A stretch of DNA of 64,000 nucleotides, taken from contig NZ_JABWRD020000002.1 in assembly GCF_014268785.2 (NCBI RefSeq), forward strand, positions 846,001 through 910,000, written 5' to 3'. A model generated the notes under the pieces. That model did not search any database and had not been told where the DNA came from. It worked only from the letters and a program-made list of their open reading frames with translations. The position numbers and the translations under genes were made by a program. Below, in pieces: positions 8,959 to 16,598 of the stretch (its first letter is position 1; each line of letters opens with the position of its first letter). Source of the stretch: Pseudomonas shirazensis. GTDB lineage: Bacteria > Pseudomonadota > Gammaproteobacteria > Pseudomonadales > Pseudomonadaceae.

Positions 8959-9870
8959 TCACTGGGACTGTACCGCTTTGGGTTCCACCAAAAGACCGCT
9001 TGCGCTCATGGAACCAAAGTAACTTCTGGAAATATCGGCAAAGGCACTGGAAAGCGAGCCTTTGGATTTATCATGATAAGCAAGCGTGATATCCAGGTTA
9101 CCTATCACTGGGAAGCCATCAACCCCTGTCAAGACTTGAAAGTCTTCGTCAACCGTACTCATCAAGACCGCAGACACGTAGAACCCGGATGCCAATGCCG
9201 CGACAATACCTGCATAACTGGTGCTGTTGTAACTTACTCGATAGGCCTTTCTAACACGCTGCAGAGCTTGCAGTATCAAGTCCCTGTCGCCGCAGCCCTT
9301 AGTAAAAAGTGCCAAGGGCACCGGACTTTGTGCCAAGGCATTGCTGCCCTTAGCGCAGACCCACTTAAGCTCTTCAGAATGGAGAAGCTCAGATGACACC
9401 GCCGGAGGCCTACCCTGCGTCAACACTACATCCAGTTCACCGGACAGATAGCGCTCCCAAATCTGGCTACTGTAACCACAGTGCACTTCAATCTCCATGT
9501 CAGGAAAACGCGCAGCACACCGCTTGATAATATCCGAGAAGAAACTGGAGACGTAGGCGTCAGACGTCCCAACCTTGACCTGCCCCTTGTAGCTCATGTC
9601 GGTCATCGTGGCGACGGCTTGATCATTCATCTCCAGGATTCTGACAGCATGAACAAGCATCTCGTCGCCTTTGGCCGTCAACGCCAACGCTTTCTTGCCC
9701 CTGACAAACAGGTCAGCGCCTAGATGAGCTTCAAGCTTCTGGATCTGCTGGCTTACGGCTGACTGGACGCGACACAGTTTTTCCGAGGCTCTGGAAAAGC
9801 TCTTTAATTCCGCCACGGTAACGAATGTGCGCAGCTGATTCATATCAAGGTTCATTCGAAGCTCTATCAT
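8959..9870 (-). CDS. LysR-family transcriptional regulator
   Basis: A LysR-type regulator of about 303 residues. The N-terminal winged helix reads MNQLRTFVTVAELKSFSRAS with the recognition region QSAVSQQIQKLEAHLGADLF. The rest is a periplasmic-binding-protein-like effector domain, with KVGTSDAYVSSFFSDIIKRC beginning it. It is transcribed divergently from the proline 3-hydroxylase homologue, with 90 bp between them. By the usual LysR arrangement it most likely controls the hydroxylase-exporter pair. Base composition is lower in GC than putA. Start choice is uncertain: ATGs at 9870, 9855 and 9843 are in frame and none has a strong ribosome-binding site. The effector is unknown; proline or a hydroxyproline is a guess from context. 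Confidence 0.88.
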   Translation of the reverse strand: MIELRMNLDMNQLRTFVTVAELKSFSRASEKLCRVQSAVSQQIQKLEAHLGADLFVRGKKALALTAKGDEMLVHAVRILEMNDQAVATMTDMSYKGQVKVGTSDAYVSSFFSDIIKRCAARFPDMEIEVHCGYSSQIWERYLSGELDVVLTQGRPPAVSSELLHSEELKWVCAKGSNALAQSPVPLALFTKGCGDRDLILQALQRVRKAYRVSYNSTSYAGIVAALASGFYVSAVLMSTVDEDFQVLTGVDGFPVIGNLDITLAYHDKSKGSLSSAFADISRSYFGSMSASGLLVEPKAVQSQ

Positions 9871-9873
9871 CAC

Positions 9874-9960
9874 ATTCCGAGATGGGTTGCATCATAATTA
9901 TTAGCGATCACTTGATCAAACAATGACTTAGCATGCGAGCTTCTCAAATGGAGCCATAGC
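9874..9960. promoter_or_regulatory. Divergent LysR / proline hydroxylase promoter region
   Basis: The 90-bp gap holds small palindromes typical of LysR targets, ATAATTAT at 9894-9901 and TTGATCAA at 9912-9919, plus a single GTTGCA hexamer at 9886-9891 identical to the PutA operator core upstream of putA. GGAG at 9950-9953 is the ribosome-binding site of the hydroxylase gene. Functional assignment of any of these sites is inference. Confidence 0.4.
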
Positions 9961-10833
9961 ATGCCATCTAGAATCATCGGGAAAATCGACCTCCGGGACT
10001 ACAACTTAACCAGGGACATCGAGCATCTCAATTCCGTAACCAAGCAGCCTGAAGAGTACGATGAATTTGGACAAGGCCATTGGAAAAACCTATCCATCTA
10101 TAATGCGAGCGGCGACGCTTCCGACACTCAGTACAGGAGCACAGACCACTGTTTACCTACTGAGCATGCATTGGCATGCTTGCACCTTCGCGAGTTCATC
10201 CATACACATTTTAAGTTCGATAACCTCCAAATGGTTCGCGCCAGGAGCCTCGTTGACGGACTGGTGATACCGCACCGCGACTTCGTGGAACTTGGCCAGA
10301 AAACCAAATATTTCAGGGTCTTTGTTGCCCTTGAGGACAATGACGAATCCTTCCACTCTGACGAGCACGGTGTGTTCCAGATGAGGGCAGGCGAAGTCTG
10401 GTACCTCGATGCAGGAATAAGCCATGCAGCAGTAAATTTTGGATTACACAGCCGTATGTTTCTCTGCTTGGACTTCATGTTTGAAGATGCCTTTGTCGAC
10501 ACCGATATTTTTGGAGCTCAAGCCGCTATTGACTTTGATTGCCACACCACCTATATCGAGCGCCAACCGCTACACACAACGCACGTATCGGAGATCATTT
10601 CCGCCACATCAAAAATCATAAATCGCCATACCTTCAAAGACATTGTATTCGCATTATCAAAGTACCATTTTATCTATGACCTTCCAGTCTCATCCTGCTA
10701 TGACTGGATCATCAGCGCCGCTAGGCAAGCCGACAACCTAGAAATAATTGACAAGGCTGTCGGGCTGCGCCGCTATCTCATCGAACAGAGAGATATTGGT
10801 CAGCGCTATGCAATAAACGACTGGAACGCCTGA
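9961..10833 (+). CDS. Probable L-proline 3-hydroxylase (free amino acid, Fe(II)/2-oxoglutarate dioxygenase)
   Basis: A 290-residue cytosolic dioxygenase predicted to hydroxylate free L-proline at C3 using 2-oxoglutarate and O2. Compared from memory with the type II proline 3-hydroxylase of Streptomyces sp. TH1 (also 290 aa), it matches closely: RIIGKIDL at the start, EEYDEFGQGHWK (31-42), NASGD (48-52), VIPHRDFVEL (102-111) and FHSDEHGVFQMRAGEVWYLDA (131-151). The iron ligands are H105, D107 and H155, and R165 is the expected 2-oxoglutarate-binding arginine. Residues 205-290 form the Pro_3_hydrox_C helical domain. GGAG precedes the ATG. The gene is AT-richer than its neighbours, suggesting transfer. 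It sits beside putA and is coupled to an EamA exporter. A related amino acid such as pipecolate is an alternative substrate. Confidence 0.85.
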   Translation: MPSRIIGKIDLRDYNLTRDIEHLNSVTKQPEEYDEFGQGHWKNLSIYNASGDASDTQYRSTDHCLPTEHALACLHLREFIHTHFKFDNLQMVRARSLVDGLVIPHRDFVELGQKTKYFRVFVALEDNDESFHSDEHGVFQMRAGEVWYLDAGISHAAVNFGLHSRMFLCLDFMFEDAFVDTDIFGAQAAIDFDCHTTYIERQPLHTTHVSEIISATSKIINRHTFKDIVFALSKYHFIYDLPVSSCYDWIISAARQADNLEIIDKAVGLRRYLIEQRDIGQRYAINDWNA

Positions 10834-10835
10834 TC

Positions 10836-11741
10836 GTGAGCTCCGCTATGACCACAGCAGAAAAATATTACCCCCTGGCTTTTTTACTGATGTGGAGCAG
10901 CGGAGCTATCTTCGTAAAGCTCGGCCTCGAGGATGCGTCAGTCTCTGTTTTTCTTACAATTCGCTCTGTTGGCGCAGTGCTGGCCTTGCTCATTGCTTGC
11001 TGGCTGACCGCGCCGCACTACAAGTTGAAAGAGAGCCTGCTATTACCAAAAGCCCTTTTGATTCGAGTGATGGGTGTCGGTGTACTTTTACAAGTAGCCT
11101 ATCAAGCAGCCTACTTCTTTGCCTTGAACCATCACATGTCGCCGGGGGTACTTGCACTGATCCTCGGGTTCCAACCTCTCCTCACCCCAATTTTTGCCAG
11201 CGAACGGATTGGCAGGGCTGGCAGCCTATATCTTTTGTTGGGGTTATCAGGCCTGACGATCGCGCTACTCGGCGCCCGTGAACTAGGATCGATAACTGCC
11301 ATAGGACTATGTTTTGGTTTGGGGTCGGTGCTCGCCATAACGGCCGGTGCGGTCCTGCAGAAGAACACCACGATCAATCCCGTGACCGCCGCTTTTTATC
11401 ATGCGCTCATTGCTTCGACTACCTTCCTGGCGGTGCTGCCGTTTACGGATATACGACTGAGCTTGACGCCTACGTTTGTCGTTTCGGCACTATGGATGTC
11501 CACGGTTGTATCCACGCTCGCTGTTGTCCTGCTATTCAAGATGCTCGCCAGAAACTCCGCCAGCAAGGTGGGTGTTCTCTTCTATATGGTCCCCGTCATA
11601 ACCATGGCAATGGATTACCTTGCATTTGGCAACAAGATTAATTGGTTAACCCTGTTGGGGGCTTGTTTGGTCATGGTAGCGGTAAAGGGCTTTGGAGCGA
11701 CGCAAGCTAAGCCGGATACACCCACAATCGAAAAACAATAG
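10836..11741 (+). CDS. EamA/DMT-superfamily transporter, probable amino-acid exporter
   Basis: A protein of about 301 residues with ten hydrophobic segments and two EamA repeats (LLMWSSGAIFVKLGLEDAS opens the first). Members export small metabolites, often amino acids such as threonine, cysteine or homoserine. The gene starts 2 bp after the hydroxylase stop: GTG at 10836 or ATG at 10848, the latter with GAG at a good distance. The two are almost certainly co-transcribed. Export of the hydroxylated product is a reasonable inference but has no direct support in the sequence. The C-terminus is a short hydrophilic tail (TQAKPDTPTIEKQ). Confidence 0.83.
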   Translation: MSSAMTTAEKYYPLAFLLMWSSGAIFVKLGLEDASVSVFLTIRSVGAVLALLIACWLTAPHYKLKESLLLPKALLIRVMGVGVLLQVAYQAAYFFALNHHMSPGVLALILGFQPLLTPIFASERIGRAGSLYLLLGLSGLTIALLGARELGSITAIGLCFGLGSVLAITAGAVLQKNTTINPVTAAFYHALIASTTFLAVLPFTDIRLSLTPTFVVSALWMSTVVSTLAVVLLFKMLARNSASKVGVLFYMVPVITMAMDYLAFGNKINWLTLLGACLVMVAVKGFGATQAKPDTPTIEKQ

Positions 11742-12291
11742 TTTCTGCTCTTCTTCAACCCCGCCACCCGATCGTAGTTCGCAACGCAACTCGTCGCAAT
11801 GGCCTGAGGCATCTGAGCGCCGGTTTGGGAAATGGACTACACGGTAGAGGGAAAATCCGAGACATCAGATCAAATAAAACTGATTGTGCGCCACAGGCAG
11901 CACACTAAGTTCACGTGGCATCAACACCTGCTGACTACTGAGTAGCAAATTCAACCTGGTGACTACCGGCTGATTCTAGGTCGACGTCGCCTGTAATTGG
12001 GGCTGCTGCGCAGCCCTTTCGCGACACAAGGCCGCTCCAGATGACCGCGCATGGCAGCGGGACGAGGTGCCTGGCCCGTGTATGCCGACTGAACGCGGTT
12101 GAGCGGCCTTGTGTCGCGAAAGGGCCGCGAAGCGGCCCCAAAACCAGCAGCAGCTACACCAATCCGCGCCTGGCCACCGTCCACTTACGCAACGCCAGCG
12201 CAATCACCGCCGCACTCCCGACTCGGCGTCATCAATGCCCAATGACGCACGAAGCACCAATTCTAGCCCCCACTCACCGACACCAAATTAA
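11742..12291. other. Intergenic stretch, no gene seen except a REP pair
   Basis: Between the exporter stop and the small membrane-protein gene no convincing coding frame is visible. Bases 11742-11998 show no clear feature. The REP pair fills 11999-12140. The remaining 150 bp is plain spacer before the convergent small gene. This is the most gene-poor stretch of the window. Confidence 0.6.
11999..12140. repeat. REP pair (BIME) in the accessory insert
   Basis: Two oppositely oriented REP units: GGGGCTGCTGCGCAGCCC followed by CGCGACACAAGGCCGCTC, then GAGCGGCCTTGTGTCGCGAA followed by GGGCCGCGAAGCGGCCC. The spacer between the units is about 60 bp. The presence of host-type REPs inside an otherwise AT-richer insert shows that this stretch has been resident long enough, or was bounded by such repeats when acquired. 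Confidence 0.85.
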
Positions 12292-12729
12292 TCACGTCCG
12301 GTTGCGCCATAGCCACCACAGGCTCCAGCCTTTGATTGCCTCGAAAGCTAAAAAAATCACCATCCAAAGCCAGGCATTAATACCTGGAATAACGAGGAGT
12401 AGGGAAAACGAGGGGATCGCAAACATCAACCTACCTGGGAATTGGATAACTGCGAGATATAAAGCGTACGTTCTTCCAGCAAGGAACAACACGCACGTCA
12501 CGATAACTGAGATCTGGACTGCAGCGCCGAGCCATATTAAAAACTCCAGCCCACCACCCCAGCACTGCATACTTTCTAAACCAGAATAAAAATCACCCAA
12601 GATCGGAACTCTGCCGCGTTTCAAACTGCCATACACAAGGAACGCTACATAAAGCGCATCCATCCCTCCCCATAGCATTTGAATCAACCGTATCTTCCGA
12701 CCTGACGAGATCTGTAGACGACTTGTCAT
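12292..12729 (-). CDS. Small hypothetical membrane protein
   Basis: A 145-residue protein not recognised. Three to four hydrophobic segments can be seen: about 23-38, 60-82, 86-106 and 108-135. The middle contains a Trp/Gly-rich turn (MQCWGGGLEFLIWLG) and the C-terminus is WSLWWLWRNRT. Its ATG overlaps the stop of the upstream small gene in an ATGA junction, so the two form a translationally coupled pair. Such a pair of a small soluble and a small membrane protein in an accessory insert could be an orphan immunity-type module, but nothing in the sequence proves this. Confidence 0.6.
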   Translation of the reverse strand: MTSRLQISSGRKIRLIQMLWGGMDALYVAFLVYGSLKRGRVPILGDFYSGLESMQCWGGGLEFLIWLGAAVQISVIVTCVLFLAGRTYALYLAVIQFPGRLMFAIPSFSLLLVIPGINAWLWMVIFLAFEAIKGWSLWWLWRNRT

Positions 12730-13097
12730 TTCAGTTCATATACCTCGTCTGCAATTACACGGCGCCAATACCACACGCTGCCCGACACCTCCCACGCATC
12801 GTCTCCCTGTACATAAATTTGCACTGTTTCTTTGACTTCTCCACACTTATATATCGCCGAGGACGCCGCAATATAAAGTTCCTCATCGCCTAGAGGCACC
12901 CATTTTTGCGTCACGACCCTCGTAGTGTTCGCATAGTCTTTTCCATCGCTCAAGAACACTCGCCCCTCATCACTAAGCGACGCCAGAAAATTTCCAAAAA
13001 AAGCTGCACCTGAAGCTATTTTCCTTCTACGCACATCCATTATCTTCCACTTCCCAGGACCAAAACTCAGCGATCCAGCAGGAGATCTTCTTTCCAC
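12726..13097 (-). CDS. Hypothetical protein, probably missing its true N-terminus through a frameshift
   Basis: The open frame encodes 123 residues of unknown function, rich in Trp and charged residues (SGSVWYWRRVIADEVYELK at the end), with no signal peptide. The frame begins at a GTG with no ribosome-binding site. In another frame, an ATG at 13126 preceded by AGGGGGAAAT gives MDRLIRWNDVWKEDLLLDR and then a TGA at 13069-13067. Joining that segment to SLSFGPGKWKIMD of this frame would give a more natural start. A one- or two-base indel near 13070-13085 therefore probably broke the gene. It is coupled (ATGA) to the small membrane protein downstream. Confidence 0.5.
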   Translation of the reverse strand: MERRSPAGSLSFGPGKWKIMDVRRRKIASGAAFFGNFLASLSDEGRVFLSDGKDYANTTRVVTQKWVPLGDEELYIAASSAIYKCGEVKETVQIYVQGDDAWEVSGSVWYWRRVIADEVYELK

Positions 13098-13126
13098 ACA
13101 TCATTCCAGCGAATCAATCTGTCCAT

Positions 13127-13321
13127 ATTTCCCCCTACAAAGGGACAATATCTACAACTTGTGAGGCGTTTCTGTCTCGCCAAGAAATCCGAGAAGCATG
13201 TAGGAAGTTTCCGATCGCCCTCCCCCCACTCTGTGATGCCCCATCACTAGGACCTATTGTTCTAGTGCCACGGCAAATTCACGCATAGCCTTGCACCAAC
13301 CCCATCACTGGACCCGCCAGC
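13127..13321. other. Spacer before the acyl-CoA dehydrogenase gene
   Basis: No gene is seen between the broken small gene and the acyl-CoA dehydrogenase. This is where composition returns from AT-richer to the high GC of the core genome, so it is the likely right edge of the accessory insert. No direct or inverted repeat marking an integration event was recognised. Confidence 0.4.
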
Positions 13322-15124
13322 ATGTCCGAAACCCTGCTCAGCTCCCGCAACCTGGCTTTCGAGCTCTACGAAGTTCTCGACGCCGAGGCCCTGACCCAGC
13401 GCCCACGCTTCGCCGAGCACAGCCGGGAAACCTTCGATGCGGCGTTGGCCACTGCGCGCACCATCGCCGAGAAGTACTTCGCCGGGCACAACCGGAAGGC
13501 CGACGAAAATGAACCGCGCTACGTGGATGGCCGGGCCGAGTTGATTGCCGAGGTGAAGCCTGCGGTCGATGCCTTTTTGCAGGCGGGTTTCCTCAATGCC
13601 AACCGCGATTTCGAGGTCGGTGGCATGCAGTTGCCGAGCCTGCTCTCGCAAGCCTGTTTCGCGCACTTCCAGGCCGCCAACGCGGGCACTACGGCCTACC
13701 CGTTTCTGACCATGGGCGCCGCCAACCTGATCGAGAGTTTCGGCAGCGATGAGCAGAAGCGCTTGTTCCTGCAGCCGATGATCGAGGGGCGCTACTTCGG
13801 CACCATGGCCCTGACCGAACCCCATGCTGGCTCGTCACTGGCGGATATCCGCACCCGCGCCGAACCGGCTGGCGATGGCAGCTACCGGATCAAGGGCAAC
13901 AAGATCTTCATCTCTGGCGGCGACCATCAGCTGTCGGAGAACATCGTCCATCTAGTGCTGGCCAAGCTGCCGGATGCGCCGGCCGGGGTGAAGGGCATTT
14001 CGCTGTTTATCGTGCCCAAGTACCTGGCCAATGCCGATGGCAGCCTGGGCCCGCGCAACGATGTGCTGCTGGCCGGGCTGTTCCACAAGATGGGCTGGCG
14101 TGGCACCACCTCGACGGCACTGAATTTCGGCGATCAAAGCAACTGTGTCGGCTACCTGCTCGGCCAGCCGCATCATGGCCTGGCCTGTATGTTCCAGATG
14201 ATGAACGAGGCGCGGATCGGCGTCGGCATGGGCGCGGTGATGCTTGGCTATGCCGGTTATCTGTACTCGCTAGACTACGCCCGCCAGCGCCCGCAAGGGC
14301 GCCTGCCGGACAACAAGGACCCACTCAGCGCGGCGGTGCCGATCATTGCCCACAGCGATGTGAAGCGCATGCTGCTGACGCAGAAGGCCTACGTTGAAGG
14401 CGCCTTCGATCTGGGCTTGTATGCCGCACGTCTGTTCGACGATACCCACACAGCGCCCAGCGCCAGCGAGCGCCAGCAGGCCCAGGCATTGCTCGACCTG
14501 CTGACGCCGATCGTCAAATCCTGGCCCTCGGAGTTTTGCCTGAAGGCCAATGAGCTGGCGATCCAGATTCTTGGCGGCCACGGCTATACCCGCGAGTACC
14601 CGGTCGAACAGTACTACCGCGACAACCGTCTGAACCCGATCCACGAGGGCACGCATGGCATTCAGTCGCTCGACCTGCTCGGGCGCAAGCTGGCGCACAA
14701 CGGCGGCGCCGGGCTCAAGCAGCTGATTCGGCTGATGGCTGCCACCGCCGAACGCGCCAGCCATCACCCGGCGCTGGATGAGCTGCGCCAGCCGCTCGAG
14801 CAGTTGGTCAATCGGCTGCAGGCCGTCACTCTGGCTTTGCTGGGTGATATGGCCGCTGGCAAGGTCAGCCTGGCGCTGGCCAACTCGGCGCTGTACCTCA
14901 AGGTATTTGGCCATTGCGTGATTGGCTGGCGCTGGCTGGAGCAGGCGCTGCATGCCGAGCGCGGGCTGGTCAACGGCGCGGCGGCCGACCACGACTTCTA
15001 TCGTGGCAAGTTGCAGGCGGCGCGTTATTTCCTGACTTGGGAAGTACCAGGCTGCCATACTGAGCTGGCACTGCTCGAGGCCCGTGATGACACCTGCCTG
15101 AGCATGCACGAAGGGTGGTTCTAG
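13322..15124 (+). CDS. Acyl-CoA dehydrogenase (600-residue class)
   Basis: A FAD enzyme of fatty-acid beta-oxidation that introduces the alpha,beta double bond into acyl-CoA. The ACAD signatures are MALTEPHAGSSLADIRTRAE (middle domain, flavin contact) and the catalytic-glutamate region YYRDNRLNPIHEGTHGIQSL, plus the GGHGYTREYPVEQ motif. The 600-residue length with an extra helical C-terminal domain (about residue 450 on) matches the larger FadE5/AidB-like bacterial class rather than the 380-residue SCAD/MCAD type. The ATG at 13322 lacks a strong ribosome-binding site. It is followed 31 bp later by the TldD-like gene, so a shared transcript is possible. Preferred chain length cannot be read from the sequence. 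Confidence 0.92.
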   Translation: MSETLLSSRNLAFELYEVLDAEALTQRPRFAEHSRETFDAALATARTIAEKYFAGHNRKADENEPRYVDGRAELIAEVKPAVDAFLQAGFLNANRDFEVGGMQLPSLLSQACFAHFQAANAGTTAYPFLTMGAANLIESFGSDEQKRLFLQPMIEGRYFGTMALTEPHAGSSLADIRTRAEPAGDGSYRIKGNKIFISGGDHQLSENIVHLVLAKLPDAPAGVKGISLFIVPKYLANADGSLGPRNDVLLAGLFHKMGWRGTTSTALNFGDQSNCVGYLLGQPHHGLACMFQMMNEARIGVGMGAVMLGYAGYLYSLDYARQRPQGRLPDNKDPLSAAVPIIAHSDVKRMLLTQKAYVEGAFDLGLYAARLFDDTHTAPSASERQQAQALLDLLTPIVKSWPSEFCLKANELAIQILGGHGYTREYPVEQYYRDNRLNPIHEGTHGIQSLDLLGRKLAHNGGAGLKQLIRLMAATAERASHHPALDELRQPLEQLVNRLQAVTLALLGDMAAGKVSLALANSALYLKVFGHCVIGWRWLEQALHAERGLVNGAAADHDFYRGKLQAARYFLTWEVPGCHTELALLEARDDTCLSMHEGWF

Positions 15125-15155
15125 GGGGAGCCGCCGCGTTCACGGAGTTCTGCCC

Positions 15156-16598
15156 ATGTTCGATTCCAGCGCCCTGCTGCGTCAGCGCTTTGCTGCGCTG
15201 CGCAGTACGGCCGAGGTGTTTTCGCTGCGCCACGTCAAGCAGTCCTATCAAGGCTTGGCGGTGCGCCGCAATGTTGCCCAGCCACCGTTCTTCAATCAGG
15301 ACGAAGGCGCCATGCTCACCGTGCGCATCAACGGTGTGGAGGCCTACGCGGCCACCGCCGATCTTTCGCAAAGCGGCTTGCAACGGGCGCTGGAGCAAGC
15401 CGAAGCGCTGGCCCGGCAGATCGCCCGGCACAGCCTGCTGGACTTGAGTACGCAAGCGGTGCCGAGCGAGCGCCATGACCATGTCTCCCCCAACTTCATT
15501 CAGCCGCTGCCAAACCTGGCCGATTGCCTGGGCCTGCTCGCCGCCGAATCGGCCAGCGTGCCGACGGACAACCGCCTGGTCGACTGGCAGGCGAGCCTGG
15601 GTATCAGCGAAGTCGAACAGACCTACCTGAACTCGGCCGGCGCCGAACTGCGTCACGCCCAGCGCTTTTTGTTTCCGGGCATGGGCGTCACTGCCAGCGA
15701 CGGCCAGGACAGCCAGAGCCGCAGCCTGGGCCGGGACAATTTTGGCCAGCAGGGCGGTTTCGAGATCATCGAGCGCTGCGGCCTGATCGGTGCCGCGACG
15801 CAGGTTGCCGATCAGGCCTTGCAACTGTTGCTGGCGCCCAACACGCCGAGCGGCAAGCGCGACCTGTTGCTGATGCCTGACCAGATGATGCTGCAGATCC
15901 ACGAGTCGATCGGCCACCCGCTGGAGATGGACCGAATTCTGGGCGACGAGCGCAACTACGCCGGTACCAGTTTCGTCAAAGCCAGCGACTTCGGCCAGCT
16001 CCAGTATGGCTCGAACCTGCTCAACGTGACCTTCGACCCGACCATCGCCGAAGAGCTGGCCAGCTACAGCCACGACGATGACGGCACGGCCGCCAGCAAG
16101 CAGTTCCTGATCCGTCAGGGCAGGCTGTTGCGCCCGCTCGGGGGCGCGCTGTCGCAGTTCCGCTCCGGGCTTGATGGGGTCGCCAACAGCCGCGCCTGCA
16201 GCTGGAACCGCGCGCCGATCGACCGCATGGCCAACCTCAATATCGAACCCGGCGAGCAGTCGCTGGCGCAGCTGATTGGCGGTATCGAGCAGGGCATCCT
16301 GATGCGCACCAACCGCTCGTGGTCGATTGACGATGCGCGCAACAAGTTTCAGTTTGGCTGCGAGTGGGGCCAGTTGATTGAAGACGGCCAACTCAAGGGC
16401 GTGGTCAAGAACCCTAACTACCGCGGTATTTCGGCGCAGTTCTGGCGCGACCTGTCGGCAGTCGGCGACCGCAGCACTTTCGAGGTGCTCGGCACCCCCA
16501 ACTGCGGCAAGGGCGAGCCCAATCAGGTGGTGCGGGTCGGCCATGCGTCGCCGGCCTGTGTGTTCAGCCAGATCGATGTATTCGGAGGAGACGCCTGA
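15156..16598 (+). CDS. TldD-family metallopeptidase (catalytic partner)
   Basis: A 480-residue TldD homologue. The zinc site HExxxH is present as HESIGHPLEMD near residue 250. A downstream cysteine in PNCGKGEP near residue 450 corresponds to the third ligand. In E. coli, TldD/TldE is a heterodimer that proteolyses unfolded peptides and matures microcin B17 and affects CcdA. Here the paired subunit follows with a one-base TGATG overlap. The motif around the zinc site differs from canonical TldD (HEAVGHGLEGD), so this pair is likely a paralogue of the housekeeping TldD/PmbA encoded elsewhere. Natural substrate unknown. Confidence 0.88.
   Translation: MFDSSALLRQRFAALRSTAEVFSLRHVKQSYQGLAVRRNVAQPPFFNQDEGAMLTVRINGVEAYAATADLSQSGLQRALEQAEALARQIARHSLLDLSTQAVPSERHDHVSPNFIQPLPNLADCLGLLAAESASVPTDNRLVDWQASLGISEVEQTYLNSAGAELRHAQRFLFPGMGVTASDGQDSQSRSLGRDNFGQQGGFEIIERCGLIGAATQVADQALQLLLAPNTPSGKRDLLLMPDQMMLQIHESIGHPLEMDRILGDERNYAGTSFVKASDFGQLQYGSNLLNVTFDPTIAEELASYSHDDDGTAASKQFLIRQGRLLRPLGGALSQFRSGLDGVANSRACSWNRAPIDRMANLNIEPGEQSLAQLIGGIEQGILMRTNRSWSIDDARNKFQFGCEWGQLIEDGQLKGVVKNPNYRGISAQFWRDLSAVGDRSTFEVLGTPNCGKGEPNQVVRVGHASPACVFSQIDVFGGDA

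Noticed and set aside
9961..10833. Proline 4-hydroxylase rather than 3-hydroxylase
   Set aside because: The EEYDEF..WK, NASGD, HRDFVEL and SAVNF-like blocks and the 290-residue length fit the 3-hydroxylase better than the Mesorhizobium/Sinorhizobium cis-4-hydroxylases, which share the fold but match less closely.
12041..12589. A plus-strand frame running through the REP pair and small membrane gene
   Set aside because: It begins inside a repeat and crosses the better minus-strand gene; no sequence family.
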